DNA from: Neelides folsomi
Taxonomy: Eukaryota > Arthropoda > Collembola > Neelipleona > Neelidae
DNA: 64,000 nucleotides
Direction: 5' to 3'
NCBI GenBank assembly: GCA_034687125.1
Contig: JAQGBZ010000020.1
Location: 62,001 to 126,000, forward strand
A program made the position numbers and the translations under genes. Below are positions 12,621 through 24,120 of this stretch, one piece after another. How positions within the stretch are numbered: the stretch's first letter is position 1; the number at the start of each line of letters is the position of its first letter. The notes beneath the pieces are model-generated. The model was not told the origin of the DNA. It ran no database searches and saw only the letters and a program-made list of their open reading frames with translations.

Positions 12621-13844
12621 GGCGTTTGTCAAGTGCGTGTCGTTTATTTGCGTTGAGCCTTTCGCCCCCCAATGGTCTGAATAAGTGAAGGGGTTTGTTG
12701 GGTGAATGTGATTATGGAAGTGGGATGATTGAAGAAGTTTCCTCTTGCGGGTCTCAGTATCTTTTCCCATTTGCCTAATGTACTTTCCCACCCCGATCCA
12801 CCCCGAGTGTTTGGGTCGGTTTGAGGGGAATTGGAAGGGAAGTGATTCCAATTGAACACATTATTAAATAGGAAGGGGAAGGTGAGGAAAAACCTCACAT
12901 AAATTCCTATCTCTCATCCACTTCAATCTCTATGGAGACCATTACGACCACCATTATGGTATTTATATGGTCCATTCCCAAATCCTCCAAACCCTTTTTA
13001 CGCACACAATTTTCAAAATCACTTCATGAATTTTACATTTAGGGCTTATTTACTTACAAAGGACAAAAATGATACAAAGGGAAATCCAAACATTCGGTTT
13101 ATACAAAATTCTATTACTTTGAACTTGGAATTGAATTTGGTCTTGAATTTGGTCATTTTTGAATTTTGGAGCTTTTATTCACAATCGCTACTTTTAGTAT
13201 TTTATATGGCTACTTTTAGAATCTTAACACAGAATTTATAATACAGAATTTAATTTGCAAACTCTGCAATATGGATTTTTGCAAGATTTTGAATTTGGAG
13301 GGAATTTGAACGTTAATGGAAAATGGATCAATGATGATAAATCTTGCGATTTTGAATGTCTTTTTGGTTTATTCCGCGCGGGTAAATTTGAATGAGTTTG
13401 TTTGGTGGAAAAGGCGATTAGTAGTCACATTGTTATATTTGGTAAGAGAATGGATGCCAGGTGAGGGAGGGATTAAAGGGAGCGGAATGAGTGGATAAAT
13501 CCCCGCCACGACTTTTATCTCCGTTCCTCAATGAATAAGAAATAACTTTGGGATTTTTGTAAAGAAAGGAGGAAGATAGATTTAGGGAGATAAAAACATA
13601 TCTAGATTCGATTTAACTTCCCAAGCTCCGACTTAAGTGCTTGGGGTTGTTCGGAAAATAGAAAAAATTGGATTTTCTCCTCCGACTCTTTTCGGAGGAG
13701 CCGGCGGAAGGAGCGGAGTTGGGAGGTCGGGAAGAAAAATGTCTCCGTCCGAAAGATAAATCCCTCTTTTGGCGGAGATAATTTCTGCACTCTCCGGATA
13801 CTCCCCGCCGCCTCGCCCGCCCGATTCAAAAAACTCCTTTTATT

Positions 13845-13965
13845 CCTCAGCCCAAAATTCCCAAACTCACAGAATTCCCAAACTCACAAAAGTCCCAATC
13901 TTAAAAAGTCTCAATCTTAAAAAAGTCTCAATCTCAAAAAAGTCCTTCTTTAAAAAGAGAAGAAG
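13845..13965 (+). repeat. Degenerate array, units ATTCCCAAACTCACA and AAAGTCTCAATCTTA
   Basis: Two linked sets of 16-17 bp copies, changing from CCCAAACTCAC to GTCTCAATCTTAAAAA. It forms the C-rich right half of a skew island. Confidence 0.75.
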
Positions 13966-14552
13966 TCCCAGGGAGCGAATGAATCTCAAAACCAGACCTG
14001 CGCCTTTACCTTTACGACCAATCTTGATTTCTCAGAATCATTATTACTCAATTCTAACACACACTCAAACACAAGTTTATATTACCCTAATACAAATACT
14101 CAATAATATCATACGTGTACATACAGAATATTTTTTAAATGATTCTGATACACAGAATATATTTAAAATATGACTCCAATGTATACAATATATTTAAAAC
14201 ATGATATGCATATCAATTTATATAAAATTGTAAAAAGATGATTAAAATATAAAAAAATGATTGATAATGATTTTTATTACCAATATATTGTTTTATGTTG
14301 AATGAGGAGAATAATTGTAATGTTTATTAATTTACAACATTGGGTTTCGTATAGTATTTGTAATGTGAGTATTTGAGTATGTGTTGAGCTCTGAACAACT
14401 CAATCTACCACCCTTGGTCAAATAATGAAAGGAGGGTCGCTCTGTATTCAAATAAGGTTGCGGCCATCATGGGGCTTGCAATAAACTCACCTTATTTATG
14501 ATCCAAGACGAATAGAAATGAATTAGCAATAATTAACAACCAAACTTGACTC

Positions 14553-14702
14553 TCTTGAGACTTCTTCCATCTCCCTTTTCTTTCTCATCTCCTCCTCCTT
14601 ATTTCTCTTATAACTCCCATTTCCCTTTCTTCTTCCTTCTTATTTCCCTTTGGTTATATTTCTTCTTTATATTTCTCTTTAGTTATTTCTCTTCTTCTTG
14701 TA
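14553..14702 (+). other. Long polypyrimidine tract
   Basis: About 150 bases almost entirely C and T on the + strand, built of CTTCTTC, CTCCTCC and TTTCCCTT blocks, with only rare purines. It forms the extreme C-skewed part of an island and could form triplex DNA if mirror symmetry suffices (inference). Confidence 0.75.
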
Positions 14703-15218
14703 TTAAGGAAGGGAAAAGCGAGGAATTTGTAATCAGCTCCTCAGTTGAGTTGTTCATTAGGCAACCCGAGTCATTAAATAATAATTGTAATTGAGTGAGG
14801 AAAAGGTGAGGAGACGTATAATTAATTGACCATTTTGATCTTCCCCACATCCAAAAAGAACCAAAAGGGCTGATCTTAACTCAAGAGATGAATGGAATGA
14901 ATGGACGAGGGTTCGAACAATTGAAAATAATTTGGATCTACTCAAATAGAAAACAATGAGGGCGAGGAGAACAATGGGAAACATTTTACGCTCCTTTCCT
15001 TACATGTTAATCATGAATAAATGAATATGCATTTATTTACACATACGAGGACTACACGCAATTAATATAATTAACTGCGCCCTTATAATATATAAACCCA
15101 TTCAAATTCACCCTAAACGAACATTCAATGACTAAATTAAGTTAAAAATTAAAATCTTAAAGTTACCATAACTAAAACTAAAAGTCTTAAAGGAACCATG
15201 GTAACTACAGATATTTAT

Positions 15219-15232
15219 GTAACCATGGTAAC
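15219..15232 (+). promoter_or_regulatory. X-box-like (RFX-type) motif
   Basis: GTAACCATGGTAAC fits both the general X-box GTNRCC-N2-RGYAAC and the DAF-19-type consensus GTHNYYATRRNAAC except H (A is allowed). A near copy (GGAACCATGGTAAC) lies 27 bp upstream. Confidence 0.45.
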
Positions 15233-15882
15233 TAATTATGGTAACAATGAAGATAGTTAGGAATTATTTGAATTGGTTTTAAAATGAAAGTAAAAGGAGT
15301 ATATTTGAATAATAAAAGGAGTTAAGGCGTGGTAGTAAATTCAAGGCAGGCGTCCATTTTTTCTTCTTGAAGGGGGAGGGTCCTTGGAGTGTCGGAATTT
15401 ACATTCGAAAGAGTGTCCTGGTCGGAAGTCTGGCTAATGAGCCCCCTTGCCAGAAACCTTAGAAGAAGTTCAGTCCGGCCAATTTATTTTCTATGTGGAA
15501 TTTCGGAAGTCACATCTGTTGCGGAACTTTTTCCCCCATCATCATCTCCGCTTCGATTTTGATGCAGAGATGAGCGTGATCTCAGTCACTTCCCTCCACA
15601 CGCACCGAACCCAACGACCCAAATGACAATCACAATGTTATTTCACGTATTTTCTAATGGCCAAAATCCCTAATGGCAATCAAATCACCAAGACAACCGT
15701 AAAACATTGCTAACCCAGACAATCCCTATAACAACATTATAGTTCTATAAAAGACATAATCTCCATAACAACCAGAATTAAAGATTTTTATATCTATAGG
15801 ATTCCCTATTGAATTTTCTTGGCAGTATATAGAATTTATAATCTCTATGGCAACATATAGTGTTCCTATGGCATTATATAGT

Positions 15883-15896
15883 GTTGCTATGGTAAC
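15883..15896 (+). promoter_or_regulatory. X-box-like (RFX-type) motif
   Basis: GTTGCTATGGTAAC fits GTHNYYATRRNAAC in full. It ends a run of CTATGGCAACATATAG variants at 15840-15900. Confidence 0.45.
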
Positions 15897-18800
15897 TATA
15901 TTAAATATCTGCTTAGGAAGATGTGTTTGTATAATTTGGCCCATGTAGGCGTTGTAGGTCACAATGGTGGAGATTTGACAAAAATTTGAGAGTTGTTGTG
16001 AAGAAGGGAGAGACAGGTGAAAACGAGTTGGAAGCGAAATCTTCTTGGCTCAAAATTATTTGAATAGCCTTAGCATGAGGATTGTGATGGCGAGACTTTC
16101 CAGTTTTTTCGTCTCCACAACGACGACCCTTTGGACTTTTTCTATCAAACTACACACGGAGGTGAAGAAACAAGAAATGAGATTTCACATTTTTCTCTCA
16201 CCAAGATTTACGACTTTTGTATTTACTTTACTTTTAATTAACACCCTCCTATGTAAATTTTATATGTAAATTATGGACAATGAATTAAAACCATTTAAAA
16301 ACCATTGCAATGCATTGAACAAATTTAACTCTTTTAATATTCCTAAAACGTGCGGAGGAAATTGGGAAACATTGAAAAGTCCTTTCAATTTTTAAATCAG
16401 AAAATTGTCCAATAAACTCAATTTGATTTTTGTAAGTTGAGTACAAGTTTGAATGCCCAACTTGTAATTGTAATTCATTGATAATTTATTGGCTAAAGTA
16501 TATTGACATTTAAATTTATGACCTTTGGAATTATAAAACTAAAGTTTTCCACAAATGTGAGTTGGAGAAGTTTTAATGAGAATTTGTGAATGATTCGTCA
16601 GTTTGAGGAATTGCGTGTTTGAGCAGCGCGACGTTCGTTGGCTCATCCCACACTCCGCCCGTCTTATAAAAACCCCTTATAGGGAAATCGATCTCTCAAA
16701 CCCTCAAGTTACCATTTTGAAAAATGGCGCATTTTTATTCATTCTTACAATCTTACTCATCACATTCTCAACATTTAGTGTCATCAATATCCAATTATAA
16801 AACTCTTTACTTATTTAATACTCAACCAATAATGAAATTCAACTTCTATAAATAATATTAATTTCATGATTAACAGTGGTTTAAAATAAGATAATTTAAA
16901 ACAGTATTTAGTATTTTAAATTCGCTCGATTTAGTTGATTTATAATAATTTAAATTCGCTTGATTTAGTAAAGTATATTTTTGTAATTTTAAAATGGAAG
17001 TTTTCCCTTTGGGTCTTTGGATTATTTGACTGAGAGTAATTTGGGGGAAAGGAGTAGTGTTTTAGAAATCATGCGACGAAAGATAAAGACGCCCGATGTC
17101 TCCGTGTGAAAGATTTATTGAGACTTATTTAGCTGGCGTTGCAGTCAATAAATTCTCATTTGGGCTCTCGCTGTGTGTCCTTTAAACCATATCTACTTTC
17201 TTACTTCTTAAGACTTCTTCTTATATCAAATAAATACAAAGTCTAAAAGCACACAACATCAATACTATAACAAATAGGTACAAAGAATTCTCACAAATAC
17301 ACCACTTATATACCAAATACTAAATATACCATGGTATATGGTAGTACAAGTATGGTAATATGTGTCTGTATAGTAAATAGTATACTAAATATAAGTGTAC
17401 TAATATGAAATTGTATGGTATAAATGTGTATGGTACTTAGCAGTTGTACGCAGTCCACGGAGGAAACATATCCTAAATGTGGTAAATAGAAACACATGGG
17501 TTTTTTGTAATAGAAAGTGCGACAGGGTCCTTGAAGTCTCCATATGTCTTTCCCCTTTTCTTTTTTCCTCCTTCGATTTTCTAAAAACGAACGTCTCATT
17601 CTCAAATCCGGAAACGGAGCGGAGGAGAAAAAAATGTCCCATCCATTTCCAAGATGGATGAGATGATAAATATGCAAAGTTTGGGAAAGATTTATGACCA
17701 CCCTTTAAAACTTACAAAATTCCTATTAAATATATTATATAGCGGATATACTCTGGAATTTTAAGTTTAGCTACTATAGTTACTATACTAAGTATGTAAC
17801 TTAGTAACTGTAGCATCTTACAATATGATATTATATTTGAAATAACCTTGGTTACTAACTAAGGATTAAATAGTTGCTATAGTTACTGATAGTTACTATA
17901 GTTACTGATAGTTTGAAAAGGGCTGGGACTTTGTAAAAGATAAGTGAGAATCCTTTTGAGTTTGTGAGAGTAATAAGGATTGTAAAAGGGGAATGTGGCT
18001 TGGATGAGCTTCAATCGATTTCGGATAAATCGGATGATGAAGTAGGGAGTTTTACCCGGCAGTGAGCCAGGACTTTCCCATTATAATACTCCCACCATAT
18101 CTCCCTCCATATCGCTCCATATCTCACCCAGGAGGAAAAAGTGACCGAATGCATAGAAACGATATTCGGTGTTTTATTACGGTGGACATCTCGGGAATGT
18201 GATTTAGGGGAGAGAAAGGGAATTAGAATTGAGGGAAAATGAGGGATGGGCTGAGTGAATTTAAGGGAGAATCCGTCACGTCATTTTCCCTCTCCAATGA
18301 CACCATAAATTCCTCAACCTCCCATTAAATGGACTCAAAAGTGTCCATTATTGCTTGGGAAGGATGAAGGAACCTTTACGGCAAATTCCACTCACTCACA
18401 ATCTCAACCAAACTCAAAAGAACTCAACACAATTGACAACAGGCCAAAACAATATTTCGAAATAAAATATCCTTCGTGTTCCTTCAGTTACTTCACAAAA
18501 CATTAATTTCAATATTCTTCATTAAAAACTGCCTTTATTCAAAATACAAAAAACTGCGATTATCCAAAATAACAAAAACCGCTATTCAAAATATTCAAAA
18601 ATTAAAAATACTAAAAACTGCCTTAAAATCAAAATTTACTAAATGCAGATATAAAACTTTTTGAATTATTAAAATTGGTAAAAATTTTCAAAGGGTTTTT
18701 AAAAAGTTATTTGGCCAATTCGGAGAATGTTGTAATTAAATTGTAAAAGATAAGAAGGAATTAAAATACTCGTTTAATGACGATAGATTTAAATTAAGTA

Positions 18801-20841
18801 AAGTGGTTTAATAGCGATCAGTGTGTTAATAAGACGAACACGGGGAAGATAAAGTCTATAAAATGAATAAAAGGGTCATTTATAGGAGTTTTGAAGGAGA
18901 TTGGTTTCCATGGCGGACAATTGGGCATATCTTTATTAGCGAAGAGTCGAACATGTTGAATTGGGCCTTATCTTATTTTGCATTTGAATTGAAGGCTAAA
19001 GAGGTTTGAGGAATGCCGGCAACAACATTCTGCAAATTGCGAGTCAACTTCCAACAACTTCATCTTCTTCTCCTTCACAATTCCCTCGCTTTTTTATGAA
19101 ACATGACAATTCAATTCCTTTGGAACCTCGTTCTTATCACGACACATTTTCACTATCGTCACATTCCTCATACACAAAACCCATCCAAAGGCGTCTTGGT
19201 CAAAAACTACTTAAATTACAGTAGCAATTTGATAATCCAAATGTCCATTTACCAATTTAATGATCAAAGCAAATGATCAACAAAATTTCCAAAGGATTAT
19301 TCCTATGATTTTTCAAACGATTGTTCAACTGATGAACCAACTGACATTAAACTAAAGCGAAAGATGCACCAATGAACACAACAAAGCAAACGGTCAAATA
19401 ATGAAAAAGCAAAACGGTCAAATAATGACACAACAACAGTTAAATAACGAGATAAATAATGAGATTAAGATAATGGCGCTAATGAAGAAAATGACTAAAT
19501 TATGTGAAAATTGAAAAGAATTAATGGGAGAAAATGGCGGGGAAGTTTGGGTTATCAATTGATTTGTGTGTTTTGAAATTGATGATGAAAAGATTTTGGC
19601 CATTTTTGAACGTCGATTTAAAAGTGCAGAGTTTTGTTTTTGTTATCGTGGGGAATAGAAAATAAATAATTGTTGTTGGTGATATTTTGGTGAAGTTGGG
19701 AGGTCTAATGGTTGTAACCTCCCCATTAACTTTGGGAAACAACCATGAATTTAATCTCGGAATGAAATCGGGGAAAGATTTGGGCTCAAAATATCAAATC
19801 TTTCCCGCTTCCTTTTTATCCTTCGTGTTTCGTGTGCTGGGAAGGAATTCCCAATTGCGACTTTATACCCAAAAACTAAATTTTTATCTTAAATTGATTG
19901 TATTTAAATAAAGGTATAAAATTATAAGGCTATAAACTATAAATATATTAATATTACTTTTATATAACTTTAACAGTATTTTATAGCCTCCTTAACTTTA
20001 TTTTATGCTTTTATAGTTTCTTAGTTCAGATTTCGGTTTCAATCGTTTTTATAACTTTTATATCATTTATATCATTTTATATCCAATATTGGTTTTATAA
20101 GGATTTGTAAATGATTTATAAAGAGCTTTATGAAGGGGTTTATAAAGAGAATTGTAAGTTTGGAGCTATTTGGGAATTTTGGTGGTTTTCTGTGAAATGA
20201 CGGTTTAATAGATTTATTTTCTGTTCCTCCCCCTTCCCATAAGCCAATATAAAGAAAAACCCAATTTAGGGATTCCGATACTAATAAGAATTAATACTCT
20301 GGGCCTGAATAAATAATGTGGAGTAATCTGGAAAAATTGGTCCCTTAAGATTCACCATAATTATCATCATTCCATAACGAGGAGATTTCAAATGAATGCT
20401 AAAAGTATCCAAAGAGTCTTTGTTTATTAAGGGAGAACTTAAGAGAATATAATATAGCATAGGATAGGTTAGGTTAGGTTATAGGAGATTATATTAGTAA
20501 CAGGGAAGTGTTTTGGAATCTCTAGCTGATCTGCATAGGAGGAAAAGATTTACGCGACACTTTTAATTAACGGGGGATTAAAGAGGCATGGGGTCTTTGA
20601 TTAAGGGGAGATTTGAGGGAGGAGGCGGGAGGACCCGGGCATGATTTATACTCCGCCGGGTGCAATGATGAACAACAAGGGCAACTATTACGACACTCCG
20701 AAATAAATGGAAAAAGTTATTAAACCTTTCCCGGAATTTCACAAGAGATCCAATAAGTCACATGTTGTTGGTAACTATGGAAATATCAGCTGCCTCATAC
20801 GCACCAAATAAACCCTTTTTCACCCCCGCCCACTTTCAAAA

Positions 20842-20975
20842 CACCGAAAGAGATCAAAGAACCCTTAAAGTAGTCAAAGCACCCTTAAAGTACTCAAAGG
20901 GCCTTAAAGCAACATTATGAACATTAAGAACGCTTAAACAACCCTTAAAATCCTTCAAGTACCCTTAAAGTGCTT
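20842..20975 (+). repeat. Degenerate array, unit ACCCTTAAAGTACTCAAAG
   Basis: Five or six copies of a unit of about 20 bp (GAACCCTTAAAGTAGTCAAAG, GCACCCTTAAAGTACTCAAAG and weaker forms), on the C-rich side of an island. Confidence 0.8.
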
Positions 20976-21650
20976 TGTGCTTCGGCCGCCACGCGTGAGT
21001 TTGGAAACATTTTAATTAATTGGTTCAACTTCCTCACACCTAATTTAATTTCTTGTTGGTTTTCAATTCCCCCTTTTTCAAAGGTTCGTTAATGGAGATC
21101 CGAGATGCGATTGATTATATAAAAACGTAAAAAAACCAAACCGGAACTCACGTCCTTTATTTTTTTTAATTGCTACTGGTTACTCACAATGAGTAATTCT
21201 TATATTGGTTATATAAAATAAATTACCTGTATAAAATAACGTTAAAACCCATATTATAAATTAAATTAACTTGTTAAAAATTCCTATAAATTTTTAAATT
21301 AAGCGAATAAACAGGCGGGAAATTCAAGAATTTTGGGGGGTTTTAAAATAAAATTATTATTTGATTCGTTTTATTAATGTTATTATTCTTATTATTAATT
21401 CCTTGGGTTTATCTCCCCAGTAGCTTGGCTGAGTAATACGCCAAATGTTTAATGAACAAATCTCCATTTTATTTCATTAATGTTGATGGATGTGAGATGT
21501 TAATTGGATTCTAATGTTAGGAATAAGAGGGTTAATTATAGGAAGAGGAGTCGCGTAATAAACCTTCTAAGTCCCGCTGGATTCCCATCCTTAATTTCCT
21601 CCCAGAATTTACGGGAGCTGGGAGATTACACAAAACACACAACTTAAATA

Positions 21651-21808
21651 ATAGCGCATCTTATAGTCTTATAAAACAATAGTGCATCTTATAGCATTAT
21701 TACATCAATAGCGCATCTTGTATAGTCTTATACATCAGTAGCGCGTCTCATAAGACAATAGCGCATTTTATAGTCTTTAAATCAATATGGCATCTTATAG
21801 TCTTATTT
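21651..21808 (+). repeat. Tandem array, unit ATAGCGCATCTTATAGTC
   Basis: Six copies of (A/C)AATAGCGCATCTTATAGTCTTA-like units spaced by about 25-30 bp with point differences (GTGCATC, GCGCGTC, TGGCATC). Confidence 0.88.
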
Positions 21809-24088
21809 CATTGTGTGAATTGGAGACTATAAACTGACTATAAAATATAAATGTATATTTGAAATTGGAATGAATGAAATGTATCCGGAAGAATTAAATA
21901 TTCTTTCCCACTTTTCGGACTTTCCCCCTTTTGCTCCCTCGGCGTTTGGGAAACTCCGAGAGCCGTGAAATTGAACTTTTCCTTCCCTGCTGAATTTTAA
22001 TTATTGAACCCCCCAGCCCTCATTTGCCTCATTTAAATAATTAAAATTTCCAGCTTTTGACAATTCAAAAAAGAGAATTTTTTATAAATAAAATAATAAA
22101 AGTCGTTAAAATTAAGGTTAAGTTTAATGAAGCTTCCTTGTTGTCCCCAACAACTCATTTGGCCAAGTCATTAATCAATTACATGCTCCAATTACAAAAA
22201 AACACATTGCAAAAAACATCCTCCTTTGACCAACGGCCTTTTTCTTCCATAAAGATAATGAATAAATGAATTGGCAGACTCGCAAAGTCTCTGCAACGCA
22301 ATTGAGATCATTTTGCAAAGGGCAGTATAAAATGAATGTGCAAGGCAAGGAAAATAAATTACTTCGGAAACTTTTGATCTTCAATTTTATCAATTTCAAT
22401 GTTTAATACGGATAGTCCATTTCCATCTAATCTTATTTAAAAACATTTCCCTTTAATTTAACATTAATAATATAATATTGGAATTGGAATTAACGAATTT
22501 AACAATTGGAGAATTAAATCTTGTTTGAGAATTTAATCATTTAATTGGAAAATTAAATATTTTAATTGTAGTTATATTCATTTAAATATAAGAAGAAATT
22601 GAAAGTGTTTGTTGGGATGGAAGCCGCGTGTTTGAGCCGGAATTTTAATGATGTCCGTGTTAGCCCGAGGGTCTGAATTGCCTCCATTCAATTTAATCAG
22701 AGATTCAATTGGATTCAATTAAAATGATTTGACTCCTTGGTCCGGATTTCCATTAGATAATGCCATTGGGGCCATAAAGAGATGTGGAACCAAGGAGTGT
22801 CATGGCAACGGCCAAAAAAAGGACAACTTCCATAATGGCTTCTTCTCCTCATTGTTGCCCCGCCTTCCTCCAAAACTTCTCTCCAATGACATTTACAATA
22901 ATTATTGGTTCTTAAATATTTAAGTATTCAACTCAAGTTAAAATTAAAAAAACATTTCCATAATATTTTTAAATGTTTAAACTTTAGCTTTATATATTAA
23001 TCTAACATAACCGAACCTAAATTATTTAATTTAAAATAATGAATTCCTCCTCCTGTTTGAAATCCTGAATTGAAATGTTGTGGAGAAAAGTTGTTACATT
23101 AGAAATATAAAGAGCGGATCCTTCAAACCCCAACCAAATGAAAAGACAAAGACGTAAAATGGACATGTGATTTTATCGGTTTGTTAGGAAGCCATAAAAT
23201 TGAAGCCGCCACCGTCCGAACCAACAACTTATGGAAAAACTATGGAAAAACAAGTTACGTTTTTTTAAATCCTTTCTTACTATTCAATGCGTATGGTCAA
23301 AATTACAATCTTGGTTTTGCCCTCATTATAAAATCGTTAGAATTCTTTTTTATTTATTTATTTACATAACAAAATACTTAATAACTTTAATAACTATTTC
23401 TTTCTTTATATAATTACTTCAATCATATCTTTACATCTACAATTGCAATATAATTATTATTTATTCTTCTCAGCATTCCTATCATAATAAGTGTAATTCA
23501 GTAATTATTAAGTAATTAAAATTCTTCTTGGGGATTTACATATATCATATTTATGAATCTGTATTTAATATATATAGTTTCGTATATATTTAATATATAG
23601 AGTTTCCTTGGTGATATTTAAATGTTTTGTTGGTTTGGTTATAAAGTGGTTTTAAGAGTTGAAATAAAATATTTATTTAGTTGGAGTTGGATTAAAAGGG
23701 AAAAATGTTTTTTGCTCTGTTCGAGTCTATTAGTCATTTTTTGGAGTTGAGAAATCCGGTCGGGAGAGAAAAAGGAGAGATCGAGTGCGAGTTGGAGGTT
23801 CACGCAATTCATCTTCACCTACTGTGAAATCCAATGTGAATAAATTATGGTCCGAATCTTCCTATTATCTCATGTTTTATGGCGTGCGTTGATTTCAGGC
23901 TTCTTCAGACCCAACATCTTTAATTCATAAATTCCGCTATTAGACCGGCCATTTTAAATATTCCCGGACTAATGAAATGCCATTATTCCTTAATTATAAT
24001 AATACACCTTCACACTACAAGGATCCAATTCATCAAATTCTATCAAAAGCAACACTTTACAAAATTCCCACCATTCCATTTAATCATG

Positions 24089-24120
24089 GTAACCATAGTA
24101 ACCATAGTAACCATAGTAAC
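24089..24120 (+). repeat. 9-bp tandem array of overlapping X-box-like motifs
   Basis: GTAACCATAGTAAC occurs three times in overlapping register (24089, 24098, 24107) because the 9-bp unit TAACCATAG is repeated. Each copy fits GTNRCC-N2-RGYAAC. Half-sites CCATAGCAAC and CCATGGCGAC continue to 24235. Confidence 0.85.

Larger units (their letters stand above)
5300..14280. other. Non-coding block with skew islands
   Basis: No coding sequence is supported. G-to-C switches are seen near 5470, 6090, 6500, 7150, 7820, 8560, 9040, 9740, 10220, 10620, 11090, 11570, 12130, 12850 and 13750. The region 8140-8370 is an irregular GC-richer patch full of repeated GGGTATTCC and CAGGGG(C/T)TATT variants. AT-rich spacers fill the rest. 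Confidence 0.65.
14280..20000. other. Non-coding block with skew islands
   Basis: No coding sequence is supported. Switches lie near 14450, 14830, 15420, 16080, 16620, 17150, 17530, 18050, 18270, 19010 and 19750. X-box-like motifs occur at 15219 and 15883 and a run of GTTACTATAG variants at 17760-17910. A long pyrimidine tract is at 14553-14702. Confidence 0.65.

Noticed and set aside
13769-14173. A 134-codon open frame on the + strand
   Set aside because: It runs through a tandem CCCAAACTCAC / GTCTCAATCTT array and low-complexity sequence; the peptide has no recognisable family or splice context.
14900-14925. GGTTCGAAC resembling a tRNA B box
   Set aside because: No matching A box, acceptor stem or cloverleaf can be folded around it; no tRNA gene was found in the window.
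20466-20480. (AGGTT)3, in register with the arthropod telomere unit TTAGG
   Set aside because: Only three units inside ordinary non-coding sequence; too short to call an interstitial telomere.
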